A stretch of DNA of 64,000 nucleotides from Lachnospiraceae bacterium UBA7182 (GCA_002491115.1 DKVI01000021.1:34460-98459); one strand, 5' to 3'. Counted from the first letter of the stretch, positions 1 through 8,889 are shown. The notes: generated from the sequence alone by a model not told the origin. Numbers and translations are program-made.

Positions 1-262
1 ACACAGTTGCCACCGTACGGCTGTATATCTCGTCGATAATGCCAAACAGCCAGCTCTGGAAGGTGATGGGAACAAAATCCCGGATCAGCCCGTAAAAATC
101 CGCCTTCCCCACGTCGGTAAACTGAATCAAAGATAAAAGCATAATCGCCAGCGGAAAAAAAGAAAGCATGATAAAATAAGCCGCCTGAGCCGCATAGGCA
201 CTCACATGACTTTTCTCCACGTCCCTTTTCATATCGATTACTGCCGCGATCCAACGTATCAT
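1..262 (-). CDS. YihY/BrkB-family membrane protein, N-terminal part only
   Basis: The gene enters the window from the left, so only its first 87 codons are visible. The start is the ATG at 260-262, preceded by an AAGGA Shine-Dalgarno. After a short basic N-terminus comes a serine/alanine-rich amphipathic stretch (HVSAYAAQAAYFIMLSFFPL) running into a hydrophobic membrane segment. This is the typical opening of YihY/virulence-factor-BrkB family proteins, inner-membrane proteins with about six helices and no firmly known function (older names link it to ribonuclease BN, wrongly). The product is probably a polytopic cytoplasmic-membrane protein. The family call rests on the N-terminus alone. Confidence 0.75.
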   Translation of the reverse strand, partial: MIRWIAAVIDMKRDVEKSHVSAYAAQAAYFIMLSFFPLAIMLLSLIQFTDVGKADFYGLIRDFVPITFQSWLFGIIDEIYSRTVATV

Positions 263-303
263 CTTTTATCCGTTCCTTTTTTACTGTTTCTATCATACCT
301 GAT

Positions 304-1614
304 CTATTCCAGGCTTGCAAGGCTTATTCCCTCATAAAAATACTTAAGGATTTCGTCATAACCATATCCCTCTTCCGCCAGTGTCTTCGCGCCGTTCTGG
401 CTCATGCCTGCCCCGTGCCCCAGACCACCGCCTGTAACCTGATAGCCGGCAAGTTTCCCTTCCTCTTCCACCGGATCCAGGACAAAATATCCGCTGGGCA
501 GAAGATTGCCGCCCTGGCTTACTTTTCCGTCGTTTCTGTGGACTTCCCCGCCGGGTATGCCCAGCATCAGGCGGATGTTATACTCATATTTGATCTTCAT
601 CTGACCGTCCTCACCGGTAACCAGCATCTCCTGCGCCACACCTCCCGCACCACGCCCGACGATTGCCACCTCCTTAACAGTGCCCGCCGTGTAAATGTCA
701 GTCCAGGCATAGGTGTCTCCCTCCCGGGACATAATGCCGTCCTGGGTACGCCCTGCGCGCTCCTTCACCCATTTTTCCATATTTTGTTCAATCTGTGTCA
801 AAGGCACATAGCAGCTCCACCGATACCACGGCTCCGATATTTCCAGATCATCGGGGTGTTTTTTCTCAATAAACCGTTCAAAGTCTTCCTCGTCGGTCAG
901 ATCCTTTTTAGAAGAAACAGAACTGACTCTTCTGGCTGTTATGTACGGGGTATCTTCACTGCTGCCCTTTTCCCATATATTTTCGTCGGTGGTGCTTCCG
1001 CAGGAAGTGGAGAAATAATAGGCTTTAGCCGGCAAATCCCCATACATCATAATCTGCCCTGCCGTCGTGGCCACTGCAAGATCCGTGGATTCCTGCACAT
1101 CCACCTGATTGTATACCTGATAAGACACGCTGTCATCCACATGGGCTTCATATTCCGGGTAGGCATAACCCTGCAGCTGCCAGACCGCATAAGTCCTGGC
1201 ACAGACCGCCTGAGCTTTCAGAGCTTCCTCAGAGTAAGCGGAAGGCATCTCACTGGGCACGACTCTTTGCAGATATTCTTCCAGCGGAACTTCGTTGACG
1301 ATCACCCAGCCCGGCTCTTCTTCATAATAGATCAGTTCTCCCGGATATTCTCTTTCCAGTTCCTTGTCCTCATGATAAATACTTCCGCCGTCTCCCAGCA
1401 GCAGCACCCGTATGGAAGCGTTTGACGCCGGAATCTCGAATGTCTCCTCCGGCTCTATCGTCTGCTCTTCTTCCCCGGGAATCACCAGACGCTCTGCCTC
1501 CTCTGTATTCTTTTCTTCTGTCTTCCGGTCCGTTCCCGGCAGAATCAGAAATATAAAAAATCCTGTTAAAACTACCAGCAGCATGGCTTTTGCTTTTATT
1601 CTTTCCCGATTCAA
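304..1614 (-). CDS. SpoIID/LytB-domain protein (peptidoglycan lytic transglycosylase-like)
   Basis: A 436-residue protein with an N-terminal membrane anchor (about residues 9-27), an acidic linker, and a SpoIID/LytB domain marked by VPLEEYLQRVVPSEMP and ALKAQAVCARTYA, ending in a GGGLGHGAGMSQNGA segment. SpoIID is the lytic transglycosylase that thins septal peptidoglycan during forespore engulfment; LytB-type relatives modify amidase activity. I chose the TTG start at 1612-1614 because a GGGAGGG Shine-Dalgarno lies 7 bases upstream. A longer frame would run through the terminator of the upstream 6S RNA. Possible functions are sporulation engulfment or a vegetative SpoIID-like role; the sequence does not separate them. 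Confidence 0.85.
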   Translation of the reverse strand: MNRERIKAKAMLLVVLTGFFIFLILPGTDRKTEEKNTEEAERLVIPGEEEQTIEPEETFEIPASNASIRVLLLGDGGSIYHEDKELEREYPGELIYYEEEPGWVIVNEVPLEEYLQRVVPSEMPSAYSEEALKAQAVCARTYAVWQLQGYAYPEYEAHVDDSVSYQVYNQVDVQESTDLAVATTAGQIMMYGDLPAKAYYFSTSCGSTTDENIWEKGSSEDTPYITARRVSSVSSKKDLTDEEDFERFIEKKHPDDLEISEPWYRWSCYVPLTQIEQNMEKWVKERAGRTQDGIMSREGDTYAWTDIYTAGTVKEVAIVGRGAGGVAQEMLVTGEDGQMKIKYEYNIRLMLGIPGGEVHRNDGKVSQGGNLLPSGYFVLDPVEEEGKLAGYQVTGGGLGHGAGMSQNGAKTLAEEGYGYDEILKYFYEGISLASLE

Positions 1615-1658
1615 TGATATCCCTCCCCGGATTTTCGCCCCACAATGCCAGACTGCCG

Positions 1659-1696
1659 AAAAAACGGGTACTGCGCCCTGCAAGGCGAAGTACCCG
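1659..1696 (-). terminator. Intrinsic terminator of the 6S RNA
   Basis: The stem is CGGGTACT(T)CGCC paired with GGCG(C)AGTACCCG, followed on the minus strand by six T residues. It lies between the 6S RNA and the SpoIID-like gene. Confidence 0.85.
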
Positions 1697-1896
1697 GTAT
1701 CTTCTGTTTCCCAAAGTGCCGTTCCCTGTATTTTGACGCCTAGCCAAAAGCTAGGTGGGCGACCGCAACAAGCGTTCAGCCTTCCACTGGCGTCCGAAAG
1801 GACGGAGGCATGGCATCCGGCTTGAGATATTGGAATCCCATAAACGTAAATGTAGGTTCAAAATAACAGGGCTATCGAACACCCCAGGAAATCCAT
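1659..1896 (-). ncRNA. ssrS: 6S RNA (SsrS-type)
   Basis: No gene accounts for this interval, and on the minus strand it reads as a 6S RNA. A GGGGUGUUCG element near the 5' end answers a CGGCAC element near the 3' end, and UUUCC pairs with GGGAAA to close the long outer stem. The middle carries CCAUGCCUCCGUCC and a CACCUAGCUUUUGGCUAGG hairpin, both typical of clostridial 6S. A perfect sigma-A promoter lies just upstream and an intrinsic terminator at 1659-1696 ends it. 6S RNA mimics an open promoter, binds sigma-A RNA polymerase and dampens transcription in slow growth. The mature ends are estimates. Confidence 0.85.
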
Positions 1897-1902
1897 GACA
1901 CT

Positions 1903-1931
1903 AGTATAACCTATTTTCCCGCATTTGACAA
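1903..1931 (-). promoter_or_regulatory. Sigma-A promoter of the 6S RNA
   Basis: TTGTCA (1926-1931), a 17-base spacer and TATACT (1903-1908) predict transcription starting near 1896. Confidence 0.85.
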
Positions 1932-2050
1932 CCATAGTGCATAAAAACTTATACCATTTTTTTCAAATTTCTGTAAAATCCGACAAATCGGCTTTTCCAT
2001 GGTTCATTGTATGTCCATTTCTCCGGTTTTATTCCTTCGCACAGGCTGCC

Positions 2051-2086
2051 AAAAAAGAAACGGCACAGCCCAAAGCCATACCGTTC
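2051..2086 (-). terminator. Intrinsic terminator downstream of pckA
   Basis: A 12-bp stem with several G-U pairs (GAACGGTATGGC with GCTGTGCCGTTT) is followed by a T-rich run on the minus strand, about 20 bases after the pckA stop. Confidence 0.75.
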
Positions 2087-2107
2087 CCGAAAATTTTTTT
2101 ATTCTGT

Positions 2108-3814
2108 TTATGACAGCTCATCCAACAGTTTCTGAAGTGCAGCCAGCGCCTCATCCGGAAGCTTGTCATAGCCGCCTTTTGCAGTAGCGAATTTGGCAAC
2201 TGCATCCACACGGTTCTGCATGGCATTCTTCAGTGCAGTCGCATACTCCGGATCATTCAGGTTCGGAGTGAAATCGCCGCTCTTTCCGGACCAGTCGGTC
2301 ATAATCTCGATGTCTTCAAACGGTCCCCACTGCTCGAATTTTGCTCTTCTTTCAACAATCGTTTCCAGAATCCCAAGCGTATCCTCTTTCTGAACCTTCT
2401 TGCCCATGAAATCACCGGTATTCACGATATAGCAGTCTACGTTTTTCTCCTGCACGAGCTTTTTAAATTTCTCGTAATCGTGAACCAGCGGATAGGTTCT
2501 GAACGGGTTTGCATAAGGCACGATCCGAAGCGCGTTCAAATCGGTGCCTGCTGCCACACGCTCTGCGGTGGAAGTCTTGGTCGCCAGCGTAGCGCCCATA
2601 ACGGAAGCCAGTGCGGAACCTTTCAGTCTGACTACCGGCGGAATGGTCGGGTCTTTCATGATCCAGAAGATCGCGTTGACCGGCGCGTCGATCTTATCCA
2701 CACGGTTCGGGGACCACAGTTTGGACTTGATCGCACGACCGTTGCCGTTTCTGATATCCTCAGTTACAAGCTGAATCTTGCCGTCCTCGTCCAGTGTCGC
2801 GGAACAGTTCTGCGCGGTCAGCAGATATTTGTTGTCCGGGCATCCGGTCGGATAGTCCGCAGTCTTGTCAAAATAGGTCGGCTCAATGGCTACAGAGGAA
2901 CATGTCTCTGTATTAATGATAAACGCATCGTCATGCAGAACGGTAATCGGATATTTTCCGCCGTGTTTTGCATGGGTCAGCGTGGATTTGCCGGAACCTG
3001 ACAGGCCGAATACCGAAGCCACATATTTGCTTCCGTCCGGAAGCGTGTATTCCTTCTGTCCGCCGTGGCAGCTCGCGTAGCCGTTTCTGTTGGCCAGCGC
3101 CCATACCATGGTCAGGGTGCCTTTTTTATGTTCGCCAAAATATTTCATACCGAGAATCGCCGCGCAGTTCTGGTCCGTATCAAAATAGCACAGCGTCAGC
3201 GGGTCGCTTAAGCAGCTGAAATCCAGATCCGGACGTTCTACCGGCGTCCACTGGGGATCGGAGAAGATATAAATATCCGGTTCCTTTCCGTCACCGACCG
3301 GCTTGGATTTTTTATACATCTTTACATACTCGTCGGACATATACTGGAAGTTGATCATCCAGTTGTAGAGAAGGTTCTCCTCTCCTTCCGGAATCAGAAG
3401 ATGCACTTTCACCATAAACTCCGGATCAAGTCCCGCGAAACAGGTCGCGTGATACATGGTTTTCCAACGGGTCTCATATACGGCGTCCATAACGATCTTG
3501 TCGAGTTTCTCTTCATCAACACCCGGCTCACCCTTGATGCGGCGTGCCTGCGCGTAACGCCCTGTCACCGCACCGTCGTTGAACAGAAGCACTTTCGCGT
3601 CTTTTTCAAGACCGAACTCTTCGCCTCTGTATACAGGCATATCAGTCACGATGGTTCCCGGCGAATTTTTCGCCATCTCATATGCTTCTTTCAGAGTATT
3701 TACCTGTACTACGTTATTTCCGTAGAAAGCAGCTTCAATAATTGCGCGTGTCTTTGAGAAGCCCGGCTTGCCTTTGCCGATCTCACTTAACGGGTAATAG
3801 GCTTTTGTTGACAT
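2108..3814 (-). CDS. pckA: Phosphoenolpyruvate carboxykinase (ATP)
   Basis: This cytosolic enzyme interconverts oxaloacetate + ATP and phosphoenolpyruvate + CO2 + ADP. In fermentative Clostridia it often runs in the carboxylating direction. The 568-residue product carries the P-loop GLSGSGKST (about 270-278), the metal/kinase-2 motif HDDAF (294-298) and the family region around GMKYFGEHKKG (222-232). It is somewhat longer than the roughly 540 residues of the enteric enzyme. The start is the ATG at 3812-3814, just after GAGGAGAGAATTT; a longer in-frame start exists but lacks a better ribosome site. It is monocistronic, with its own strong promoter overlapped by a palindrome and its own terminator. 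Confidence 0.95.
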   Translation of the reverse strand: MSTKAYYPLSEIGKGKPGFSKTRAIIEAAFYGNNVVQVNTLKEAYEMAKNSPGTIVTDMPVYRGEEFGLEKDAKVLLFNDGAVTGRYAQARRIKGEPGVDEEKLDKIVMDAVYETRWKTMYHATCFAGLDPEFMVKVHLLIPEGEENLLYNWMINFQYMSDEYVKMYKKSKPVGDGKEPDIYIFSDPQWTPVERPDLDFSCLSDPLTLCYFDTDQNCAAILGMKYFGEHKKGTLTMVWALANRNGYASCHGGQKEYTLPDGSKYVASVFGLSGSGKSTLTHAKHGGKYPITVLHDDAFIINTETCSSVAIEPTYFDKTADYPTGCPDNKYLLTAQNCSATLDEDGKIQLVTEDIRNGNGRAIKSKLWSPNRVDKIDAPVNAIFWIMKDPTIPPVVRLKGSALASVMGATLATKTSTAERVAAGTDLNALRIVPYANPFRTYPLVHDYEKFKKLVQEKNVDCYIVNTGDFMGKKVQKEDTLGILETIVERRAKFEQWGPFEDIEIMTDWSGKSGDFTPNLNDPEYATALKNAMQNRVDAVAKFATAKGGYDKLPDEALAALQKLLDELS

Positions 3815-3905
3815 AAATTCTCTCCTCCTCATGTTATAGGTAATAACCGTCATATACGTTAAAGTATATTTTTTGGCAGGTGTATAAGAACGCCTGCCCG
3901 ACTAC

Positions 3906-3933
3906 ATTATACACTTTGACATACATTTGTCAA
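3906..3933 (-). promoter_or_regulatory. pckA promoter with an overlapping palindrome
   Basis: TTGACA (3928-3933), a 16-base spacer and TATAAT (3906-3911) form a near-perfect sigma-A promoter. The -35 box is one arm of the inverted repeat TTGACA-N6-TGTCAA at 3916-3933, a plausible operator where a regulator would block RNA polymerase. The 5' UTR also has a short GGCAGG/CCTGCC hairpin. Confidence 0.8.
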
Positions 3934-3965
3934 GCGCAAAAATAAAAGATTGCAAAATTATGCAT

Positions 3966-4316
3966 CTACCAGTATCTGGACAATGCCCGTCTGCAGGCAA
4001 AGGCATACCAGATCAGTACCAGGAAAAAGATTCCCAAAACCACAAAAAACAGGGTGTCGATATCCAGCACATAGGTATCCAGCATGGAGATTCCTCCGTA
4101 CACAATCATGGCTGCGCCTAAAGCTGACAGTTTCGGAGCCATATAATTGGCGAATCCCTGGAGATCTTTGCAGGCATTTACGTCTGTATCTTTAAAAAGC
4201 ATAAGCGTCTGATTGATCTTTCCTTCCCGCTTAAGCATCCAGGCAGCATACAAAGCATAAAAACCGCCTCCGAATACAATGATATCGACAAAACTGAAAA
4301 AGCTGTTATAGTCCAT
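3966..4316 (-). CDS. Small membrane protein of unknown function
   Basis: A 116-residue protein that I do not recognise. It has three hydrophobic segments (roughly residues 7-27, 63-78 and 85-108) separated by short polar loops, with a basic C-terminus, so it is probably a three-helix cytoplasmic-membrane protein. The ATG start has an AGGAG site. It begins 8 bases after the thrC stop, so the two genes are almost certainly co-transcribed, but nothing in its sequence ties it to threonine synthesis. Confidence 0.7.
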   Translation of the reverse strand: MDYNSFFSFVDIIVFGGGFYALYAAWMLKREGKINQTLMLFKDTDVNACKDLQGFANYMAPKLSALGAAMIVYGGISMLDTYVLDIDTLFFVVLGIFFLVLIWYAFACRRALSRYW

Positions 4317-4324
4317 GGCCGCTC

Positions 4325-5818
4325 CTATTCTACACCAAGAAATGCAAGGACTGTCTTCTTCATATCCTGCACCTCACACACAGTCTTATGGCGCACGGGC
4401 GCTGTACGAATCTCTTCAATGGCTTTTGGAACCTTTATACCGGAAAGCTCAGACAGCTCGTCAACCAGTTCAAAATCCGACAGTTCCCCGTACTTTGCAG
4501 CATCAATGGCATCCATGACACTCCTTGTGAATTTATAGGGACTTGCGGTAGAAGCGATCACGGTCTTCGTTTTATCTTTTGTGTCTGATACATATTTTTT
4601 ATAAGCGCAGGCCGCCACCGCCGTATGGGTATCCATCACATAGCCTGTATCCTTATAAGTCCCGGCAATCACAGCAGCCGCTTCCTCCTCCGTGGCATAG
4701 TAGCCGCAGAAATCCTTCAGTCTCTCTTTCATATTCTCTGTAATCCGGTATTTTCCGTTTTTTGTAAGCGCTTCCATCAGTTCCACATCCTTCGCGGCGT
4801 CCTCACCGGCAGTCAGATATAAAAGTCTTTCAAGATTGCTGGATATAAGAATATCCATGGACGGAGAAGTCGTCAGAATAAACGGACGGTTCCTGTCGTA
4901 TTCCCCGGTCTGAAAGAAATCATACAGCACCTTATTATCATTGGACGCACAGACCAGACGGCCGATGGGCGTCCCTGCCAGTTTCGCGTAGTATGCAGCA
5001 AGAATATTGCCGAAATTGCCGGTGGGAACAACCACGTTCATCTGTTCTCCGGGTTTTAATTCCCCGTTTTCAAGAAGCTTCACACAGGCATACACATAAT
5101 ACACGATCTGGGGAACCAGGCGTCCGATATTGATGGAGTTGGCGCTGGAGAACCGAAATCCGGATTCTTTTAACTGTACCTCCAGCTCTTTATCGCCGAA
5201 AATCGCTTTAACGCCGCTCTGGGCGTCATCAAAATTCCCGTGGATGCCCACGACCATGGTGTTGTCGCCCTTCTGGGTTACCATCTGTTTCTCCTGAATG
5301 GGACTGACGCCGTCCTTGGGGTAAAAAACGATAATCTTCGTCCCGGGGACGTCCGCAAACCCGGCCAGCGCTGCTTTACCCGTATCTCCGGAAGTAGCTG
5401 TCAGGATGACGATCTCGTCCCGGATCTGATTCTTCTTCGCCGCCGTGGTCATAAAGTGCGGCAGGATGGAAAGCGCCATATCTTTAAAAGCGATGGTCGC
5501 CCCGTGGAACAGCTCCAGGAAGAAAGCGTCGTCCACTTTCGCGAGAGGAGCGATTGTTTCTGTATCAAATTTATCATCGTAGGCTTTCGCAATACAGTCT
5601 TTTAATTCCTCCTCTGTAAAATCGGTCAGAAAAAGACGCATAACCTCATAGGCAATTTCCTGATAAGACATTCCTTTCATCTGCTCCATGCTAAGGGAAA
5701 GTCTGGGTATCCGCTCCGGCACAAACAGGCCTCCGTCCTGTGCAAGTCCCTGAAGGATCGCTTCTGACGCGGTCACTTTTGTCTGATTTCCTCTTGTACT
5801 CTTATATAACAGTTCCAT
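4325..5818 (-). CDS. thrC: Threonine synthase
   Basis: Threonine synthase converts O-phosphohomoserine and water to threonine and phosphate using pyridoxal phosphate. The 497-residue product matches the long threonine synthase class. It starts with the N-terminal substrate-domain signature (LAQDGGLFVPE), has the PLP-binding lysine in FHGATIAFKDMALS (K112), and the TATSGDTGKAALAGF and VVPTGNFGNILAAYYAK motifs that hold the cofactor phosphate. The ATG at 5816-5818 was chosen over one seven codons upstream because AGAGGA sits at proper distance. No other threonine genes are adjacent. Confidence 0.95.
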   Translation of the reverse strand: MELLYKSTRGNQTKVTASEAILQGLAQDGGLFVPERIPRLSLSMEQMKGMSYQEIAYEVMRLFLTDFTEEELKDCIAKAYDDKFDTETIAPLAKVDDAFFLELFHGATIAFKDMALSILPHFMTTAAKKNQIRDEIVILTATSGDTGKAALAGFADVPGTKIIVFYPKDGVSPIQEKQMVTQKGDNTMVVGIHGNFDDAQSGVKAIFGDKELEVQLKESGFRFSSANSINIGRLVPQIVYYVYACVKLLENGELKPGEQMNVVVPTGNFGNILAAYYAKLAGTPIGRLVCASNDNKVLYDFFQTGEYDRNRPFILTTSPSMDILISSNLERLLYLTAGEDAAKDVELMEALTKNGKYRITENMKERLKDFCGYYATEEEAAAVIAGTYKDTGYVMDTHTAVAACAYKKYVSDTKDKTKTVIASTASPYKFTRSVMDAIDAAKYGELSDFELVDELSELSGIKVPKAIEEIRTAPVRHKTVCEVQDMKKTVLAFLGVE

Positions 5819-5884
5819 AATGTATCCTCTGCTTTTCATAATATAATTCGTCTGTTGCCACCGTGTATTCTATCACACCGCCCC

Positions 5885-5914
5885 AAAAAAAGAAAGAGGC
5901 TTTTAGCCCCTTTC
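5885..5914 (-). terminator. Intrinsic terminator of the SleB-like gene
   Basis: A 10-bp stem (GAAAGGGGCT/AGCCTCTTTC, loop AAA) is followed by seven T residues on the minus strand. It lies directly after the hydrolase stop codon and separates it from thrC. Confidence 0.85.
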
Positions 5915-5918
5915 TCCT

Positions 5919-6605
5919 TTACATTGTATAAAAAATATGATTTCCATATTCCATGACCCGATGCAGGCAGCGGTCAAACCAGGCGCTGTTGCTGTTTACC
6001 GATCTGAAATACAGCGCGCCTGCGGAGACGTCTTCGCCATTCAGCGCTCTTGCCACCGCTTCCACGGTATTCTGGGATACACTGACACGGTCAATCCGTC
6101 CGTCCGCCACCGGCGAGAACTGCGCTTTTCCGCTGTTTCTCTGATAGACCACCTCCTGGATGGTATCGGGGAAACGGGAATTTCTTACACGGTTCATGAC
6201 CACATTGGCCACAAGCTGCTTACCGGTCATATCCTCGCCGCCGGCTTCCGCCTCCACTATTTTCAAAAGTACCTGATATTCCTGTTCTTCCAGTCCGAAA
6301 CTGTTCACCTCTGAGGATACAGTTTCCACAACTGCCTCCGGTACGGCTCCTTCCGCCTCCGGCTCTTCTTTATATATTGATTCCTCCGCCGTCTCTCTGG
6401 CGGCTTCCTCCTCCGGTGCTTCTGTTTCGACGTTCTCTTCTCCTGTCAGGACTTCCTCCTGAAAAGCTGTCTTAAGCTCCTCCGTCAAGGTGTCCTGCGC
6501 AGCATACACGGTTAATGTGCCCATGCTGCAGGAGTTAAAGGACACGCTGCTTGTCATAAGGATTCCTCCGAAGGCAAGCGCTGCGCCCCGATAGCATCTA
6601 CGCAT
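5919..6605 (-). CDS. SleB-type cell wall hydrolase (exported)
   Basis: A 228-residue protein with a signal peptide-like N-terminus, an acidic Glu-rich linker (about residues 40-95) and a C-terminal Hydrolase_2/SleB domain. That domain opens with LLKIVEAEAGGEDMTGKQ and includes VVMNRVRNSRFPDTIQEVVYQ and the family-typical ALYFRS segment. SleB enzymes are lytic transglycosylases acting on spore cortex muramic-lactam peptidoglycan; vegetative relatives also exist. There is no peptidoglycan-binding domain at the N-terminus, where classical SleB has one, so its role may be vegetative. AAGGAG precedes the ATG. It has its own promoter and terminator. Confidence 0.85.
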   Translation of the reverse strand: MRRCYRGAALAFGGILMTSSVSFNSCSMGTLTVYAAQDTLTEELKTAFQEEVLTGEENVETEAPEEEAARETAEESIYKEEPEAEGAVPEAVVETVSSEVNSFGLEEQEYQVLLKIVEAEAGGEDMTGKQLVANVVMNRVRNSRFPDTIQEVVYQRNSGKAQFSPVADGRIDRVSVSQNTVEAVARALNGEDVSAGALYFRSVNSNSAWFDRCLHRVMEYGNHIFYTM

Positions 6606-6674
6606 ACATACACTCCTTTTCTGGTTTGGTCGCGGGCCGCTTACGGGCCACGCGTTTTTAGATTACAAGTTGGC

Positions 6675-6704
6675 ATTATAGCCCCGGACAACTTATGCTG
6701 TCAA
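6675..6704 (-). promoter_or_regulatory. Promoter of the SleB-like hydrolase gene
   Basis: TTGACA (6699-6704), an 18-base spacer and TATAAT (6675-6680). The 5' UTR contains a GC-rich hairpin (CGCGTGGCC/GGCCCGCG) just before the ribosome site. Confidence 0.75.
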
Positions 6705-6766
6705 TACAAATATTACAATTTTGTTAAATATTATGAACAACTTTTTTCATTTTTATGACACAAAAT

Positions 6767-6809
6767 AAAAAAAAGAACGCTTTTCACCAAAAAATCGTGA
6801 AAAACGTCC
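6767..6809 (-). terminator. Intrinsic terminator of leuA
   Basis: A stem GGACGTTTTTCAC/GTGAAAAGCGTTC with G-U pairs is followed by eight T residues on the minus strand, about 60 bases beyond the leuA stop. Confidence 0.85.
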
Positions 6810-6868
6810 TCTTATTTGCCGGAATGCGCAGGTAAATACCTGCTTTGGCTTCTTATATCAGTAATAAA

Positions 6869-8527
6869 TTATCCTACGGAATGGTTAATTGCCGTCAGTA
6901 AAGCATCGATGGAAGCGCGGATAATATCCGGATCGATGGCCGCGCCCCAATGGGTCTTCTCATCGGGCGTCTTAATCCCCACATAAGCGATGGCACTGGA
7001 ACTGGAACTTTTGGTCAGCGCATGCTCCTGATAGGTAACCAGCGTGTAATTGAACCCATACGCTTTCTTAAGGGCATTGCTCACTGCGTTCAGACGTCCG
7101 TTACCTGTGGCGGTCGTAACCATCTTCTCTCCGTTATAATATGTGGTAACTTCCGCGGTGATACCGTTCACCTGTTTAAAGTGTACCTCTACAATCTGAT
7201 ACGGCGTCTTGATACCGACAAATTTCGCCTCAAATACCTGATAGATCTCTGCGGGCTGCAGCTCTTTATTCTGCTCGTCGGAGACAGCCTTCGCCGCATA
7301 CCCCATCGCCTCGCGCATCTTGGGCGGCATGACAATACCGTAGTTTCTCTCCAGAATATAGCCGACGCCGCCTTTGCCGGACTGGCTGTTGATACGGATG
7401 ACATCCGCGTCGTAGCTTCTGCCCACGTCGGTGGGATCGATGGGAAGATAGGGAACCGTCCAGTGATCCGGATGCTTTTCGTCGATCCATTTCATACCTT
7501 TGGCGATGGCATCCTGATGGGAGCCTGAGAAAGCCGCGAATACCAGAGCGCCGCTGTACGGATTGCGCTCGTTGACTTTCATGCCGGTATAATGCTCGTA
7601 TCCTTCGCAGATATCGTTCATATCGGTGAAATCCAGCTCGGGGTCTACACCCTGGGCGTACATGTTCATGGCTACCGTGACGATATCCACATTTCCGGTA
7701 CGCTCGCCGTTTCCGAAGAGTGTGCCTTCCACACGGTCCGCCCCGGCCAAAAGTCCCATCTCCGTGTCGGCAACCCCGCACCCCCGGTCATTGTGCGGAT
7801 GCAGGGAGACAAGTACATTTTCCCTGTATTTTAACCGCTTACTGACATATTCGATCTGCTGGGCATAGACGTGAGGCATGGAATGCTGCACGGTCACGGG
7901 AAGGTTGATGATGGCCTTTCTGTCGGCGGTGGGCTGCCAGATATCCAGCACCGCATTGCACACTTCCAGGGCATATTCCGGCTCGGTTCCCGTAAAGCTC
8001 TCCGGGCTGTACTCGAACCGGTAATCCGCGCCGGCTTCCTCCGTCAGCTCTTTTAAAAGCTTCGCGCCTTCCACTGCGATCTGAAGGATCTCTTCTTTGG
8101 ATTTGTGGAACACCTGCTCTCTCTGGGCCAGGGAGGTGGAATTGTATACATGAACGATGGCATTCTTCGCGCCTTTTAACGCCTCAAAGGTCTTGCGGAT
8201 GATATGTTCTCTTGCCTGGGTCAATACCTGGACCGTCACATCATCGGGGATCAGATTCTGCTCTATGAGCGCGCGCAGAAACTCATACTCGGTCTCGGAC
8301 GCTGCCGGAAAGCCTACTTCGATCTCCTTAAATCCAATCTTAACGAGAAGTTTAAAAAAGTCCAGCTTCTGCTCCAAAGTCATGGGGACCACCAAAGCCT
8401 GGTTACCGTCCCGAAGGTCCACGCTGCACCATACGGGCGCATGATCCACATGATCCTTCTTCGCCCATTCCATACAGGTCTCAGGCGGCATAAAATACTG
8501 TCTCGTATACTTCCTGTAATTCATCAT
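6869..8527 (-). CDS. leuA: 2-isopropylmalate synthase
   Basis: This enzyme commits 2-ketoisovalerate and acetyl-CoA to leucine synthesis. The 552-residue product belongs to the longer LeuA class. Its N-terminal catalytic TIM barrel carries the metal-binding signature WCSVDLRDGNQAL and the LHPHNDRGCGVAD motif (metal-ligand histidines). A linker and a C-terminal regulatory LeuA-dimer domain follow, ending near SSSSSAIAYVGIKTP, which binds leucine for feedback inhibition. The start is an ATG at 8525-8527 with AAAGGAGAG upstream; the next codon is also ATG. Expression is controlled by the leucine T-box immediately upstream. The other leu genes are not in the window. Confidence 0.95.
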   Translation of the reverse strand: MMNYRKYTRQYFMPPETCMEWAKKDHVDHAPVWCSVDLRDGNQALVVPMTLEQKLDFFKLLVKIGFKEIEVGFPAASETEYEFLRALIEQNLIPDDVTVQVLTQAREHIIRKTFEALKGAKNAIVHVYNSTSLAQREQVFHKSKEEILQIAVEGAKLLKELTEEAGADYRFEYSPESFTGTEPEYALEVCNAVLDIWQPTADRKAIINLPVTVQHSMPHVYAQQIEYVSKRLKYRENVLVSLHPHNDRGCGVADTEMGLLAGADRVEGTLFGNGERTGNVDIVTVAMNMYAQGVDPELDFTDMNDICEGYEHYTGMKVNERNPYSGALVFAAFSGSHQDAIAKGMKWIDEKHPDHWTVPYLPIDPTDVGRSYDADVIRINSQSGKGGVGYILERNYGIVMPPKMREAMGYAAKAVSDEQNKELQPAEIYQVFEAKFVGIKTPYQIVEVHFKQVNGITAEVTTYYNGEKMVTTATGNGRLNAVSNALKKAYGFNYTLVTYQEHALTKSSSSSAIAYVGIKTPDEKTHWGAAIDPDIIRASIDALLTAINHSVG

Positions 8528-8568
8528 GTTCTTTTTCTCTCCTTTTTGTTTCTGCAAAATTTGGGAAA

Positions 8569-8883
8569 TAAAAAAGTCTTCCGACTCCGGGGCTGCCTAC
8601 AGCAACGGAGACGAAAGACAAACTGTCCTACGCGGTACCACTCTCATTTCGTGAATCGCTTCACGCACTTAACGGATACGGATCTGCAATCTTATATCCT
8701 TCCCTCTGTAACGGCAGGGACCCGTCTGTGTCTACTCTCTTCCTATTATTATACAGGAGATTTCGGACAGCCGCTCCAAGGCGAGTTCCAGACATTCCCT
8801 CCACTGCCTCGCACCAGACGGCAGCTCTCTGTATTCAGGTCCGAATGTACTATTCCTTATCAACGCATTTACTTATTTCGCTG
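8569..8883 (-). promoter_or_regulatory. T-box leader (leucine-specific) controlling leuA
   Basis: The minus-strand leader has all the parts of a T-box. Stem I carries an AAGGAAUAGUA internal-loop element, an AGAGAGCUG distal element, and GGAACUCGCC with a CUC (Leu) specifier at 8783-8785. The T-box sequence AGAGUGGUACCGCG lies near 8631-8645. A terminator stem (GTCTTTCGTCTCCG with CGGAGTCGGAAGAC, 8576-8619) is followed by six T residues. Uncharged tRNA-Leu pairs with both the specifier and the T-box bulge and favours the antiterminator, so leuA is transcribed when leucine is short. Confidence 0.93.
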
Positions 8884-8889
8884 AGATGT

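Noticed and set aside
415..1425. Long plus-strand frame opposite the SpoIID-like gene
   Set aside because: No ribosome site, unusual composition, fully explained as the reverse of a well-conserved protein gene.
8204..8884. Plus-strand frame spanning the end of leuA and the T-box
   Set aside because: Covers a conserved riboregulator and leuA on the other strand; no start signals.
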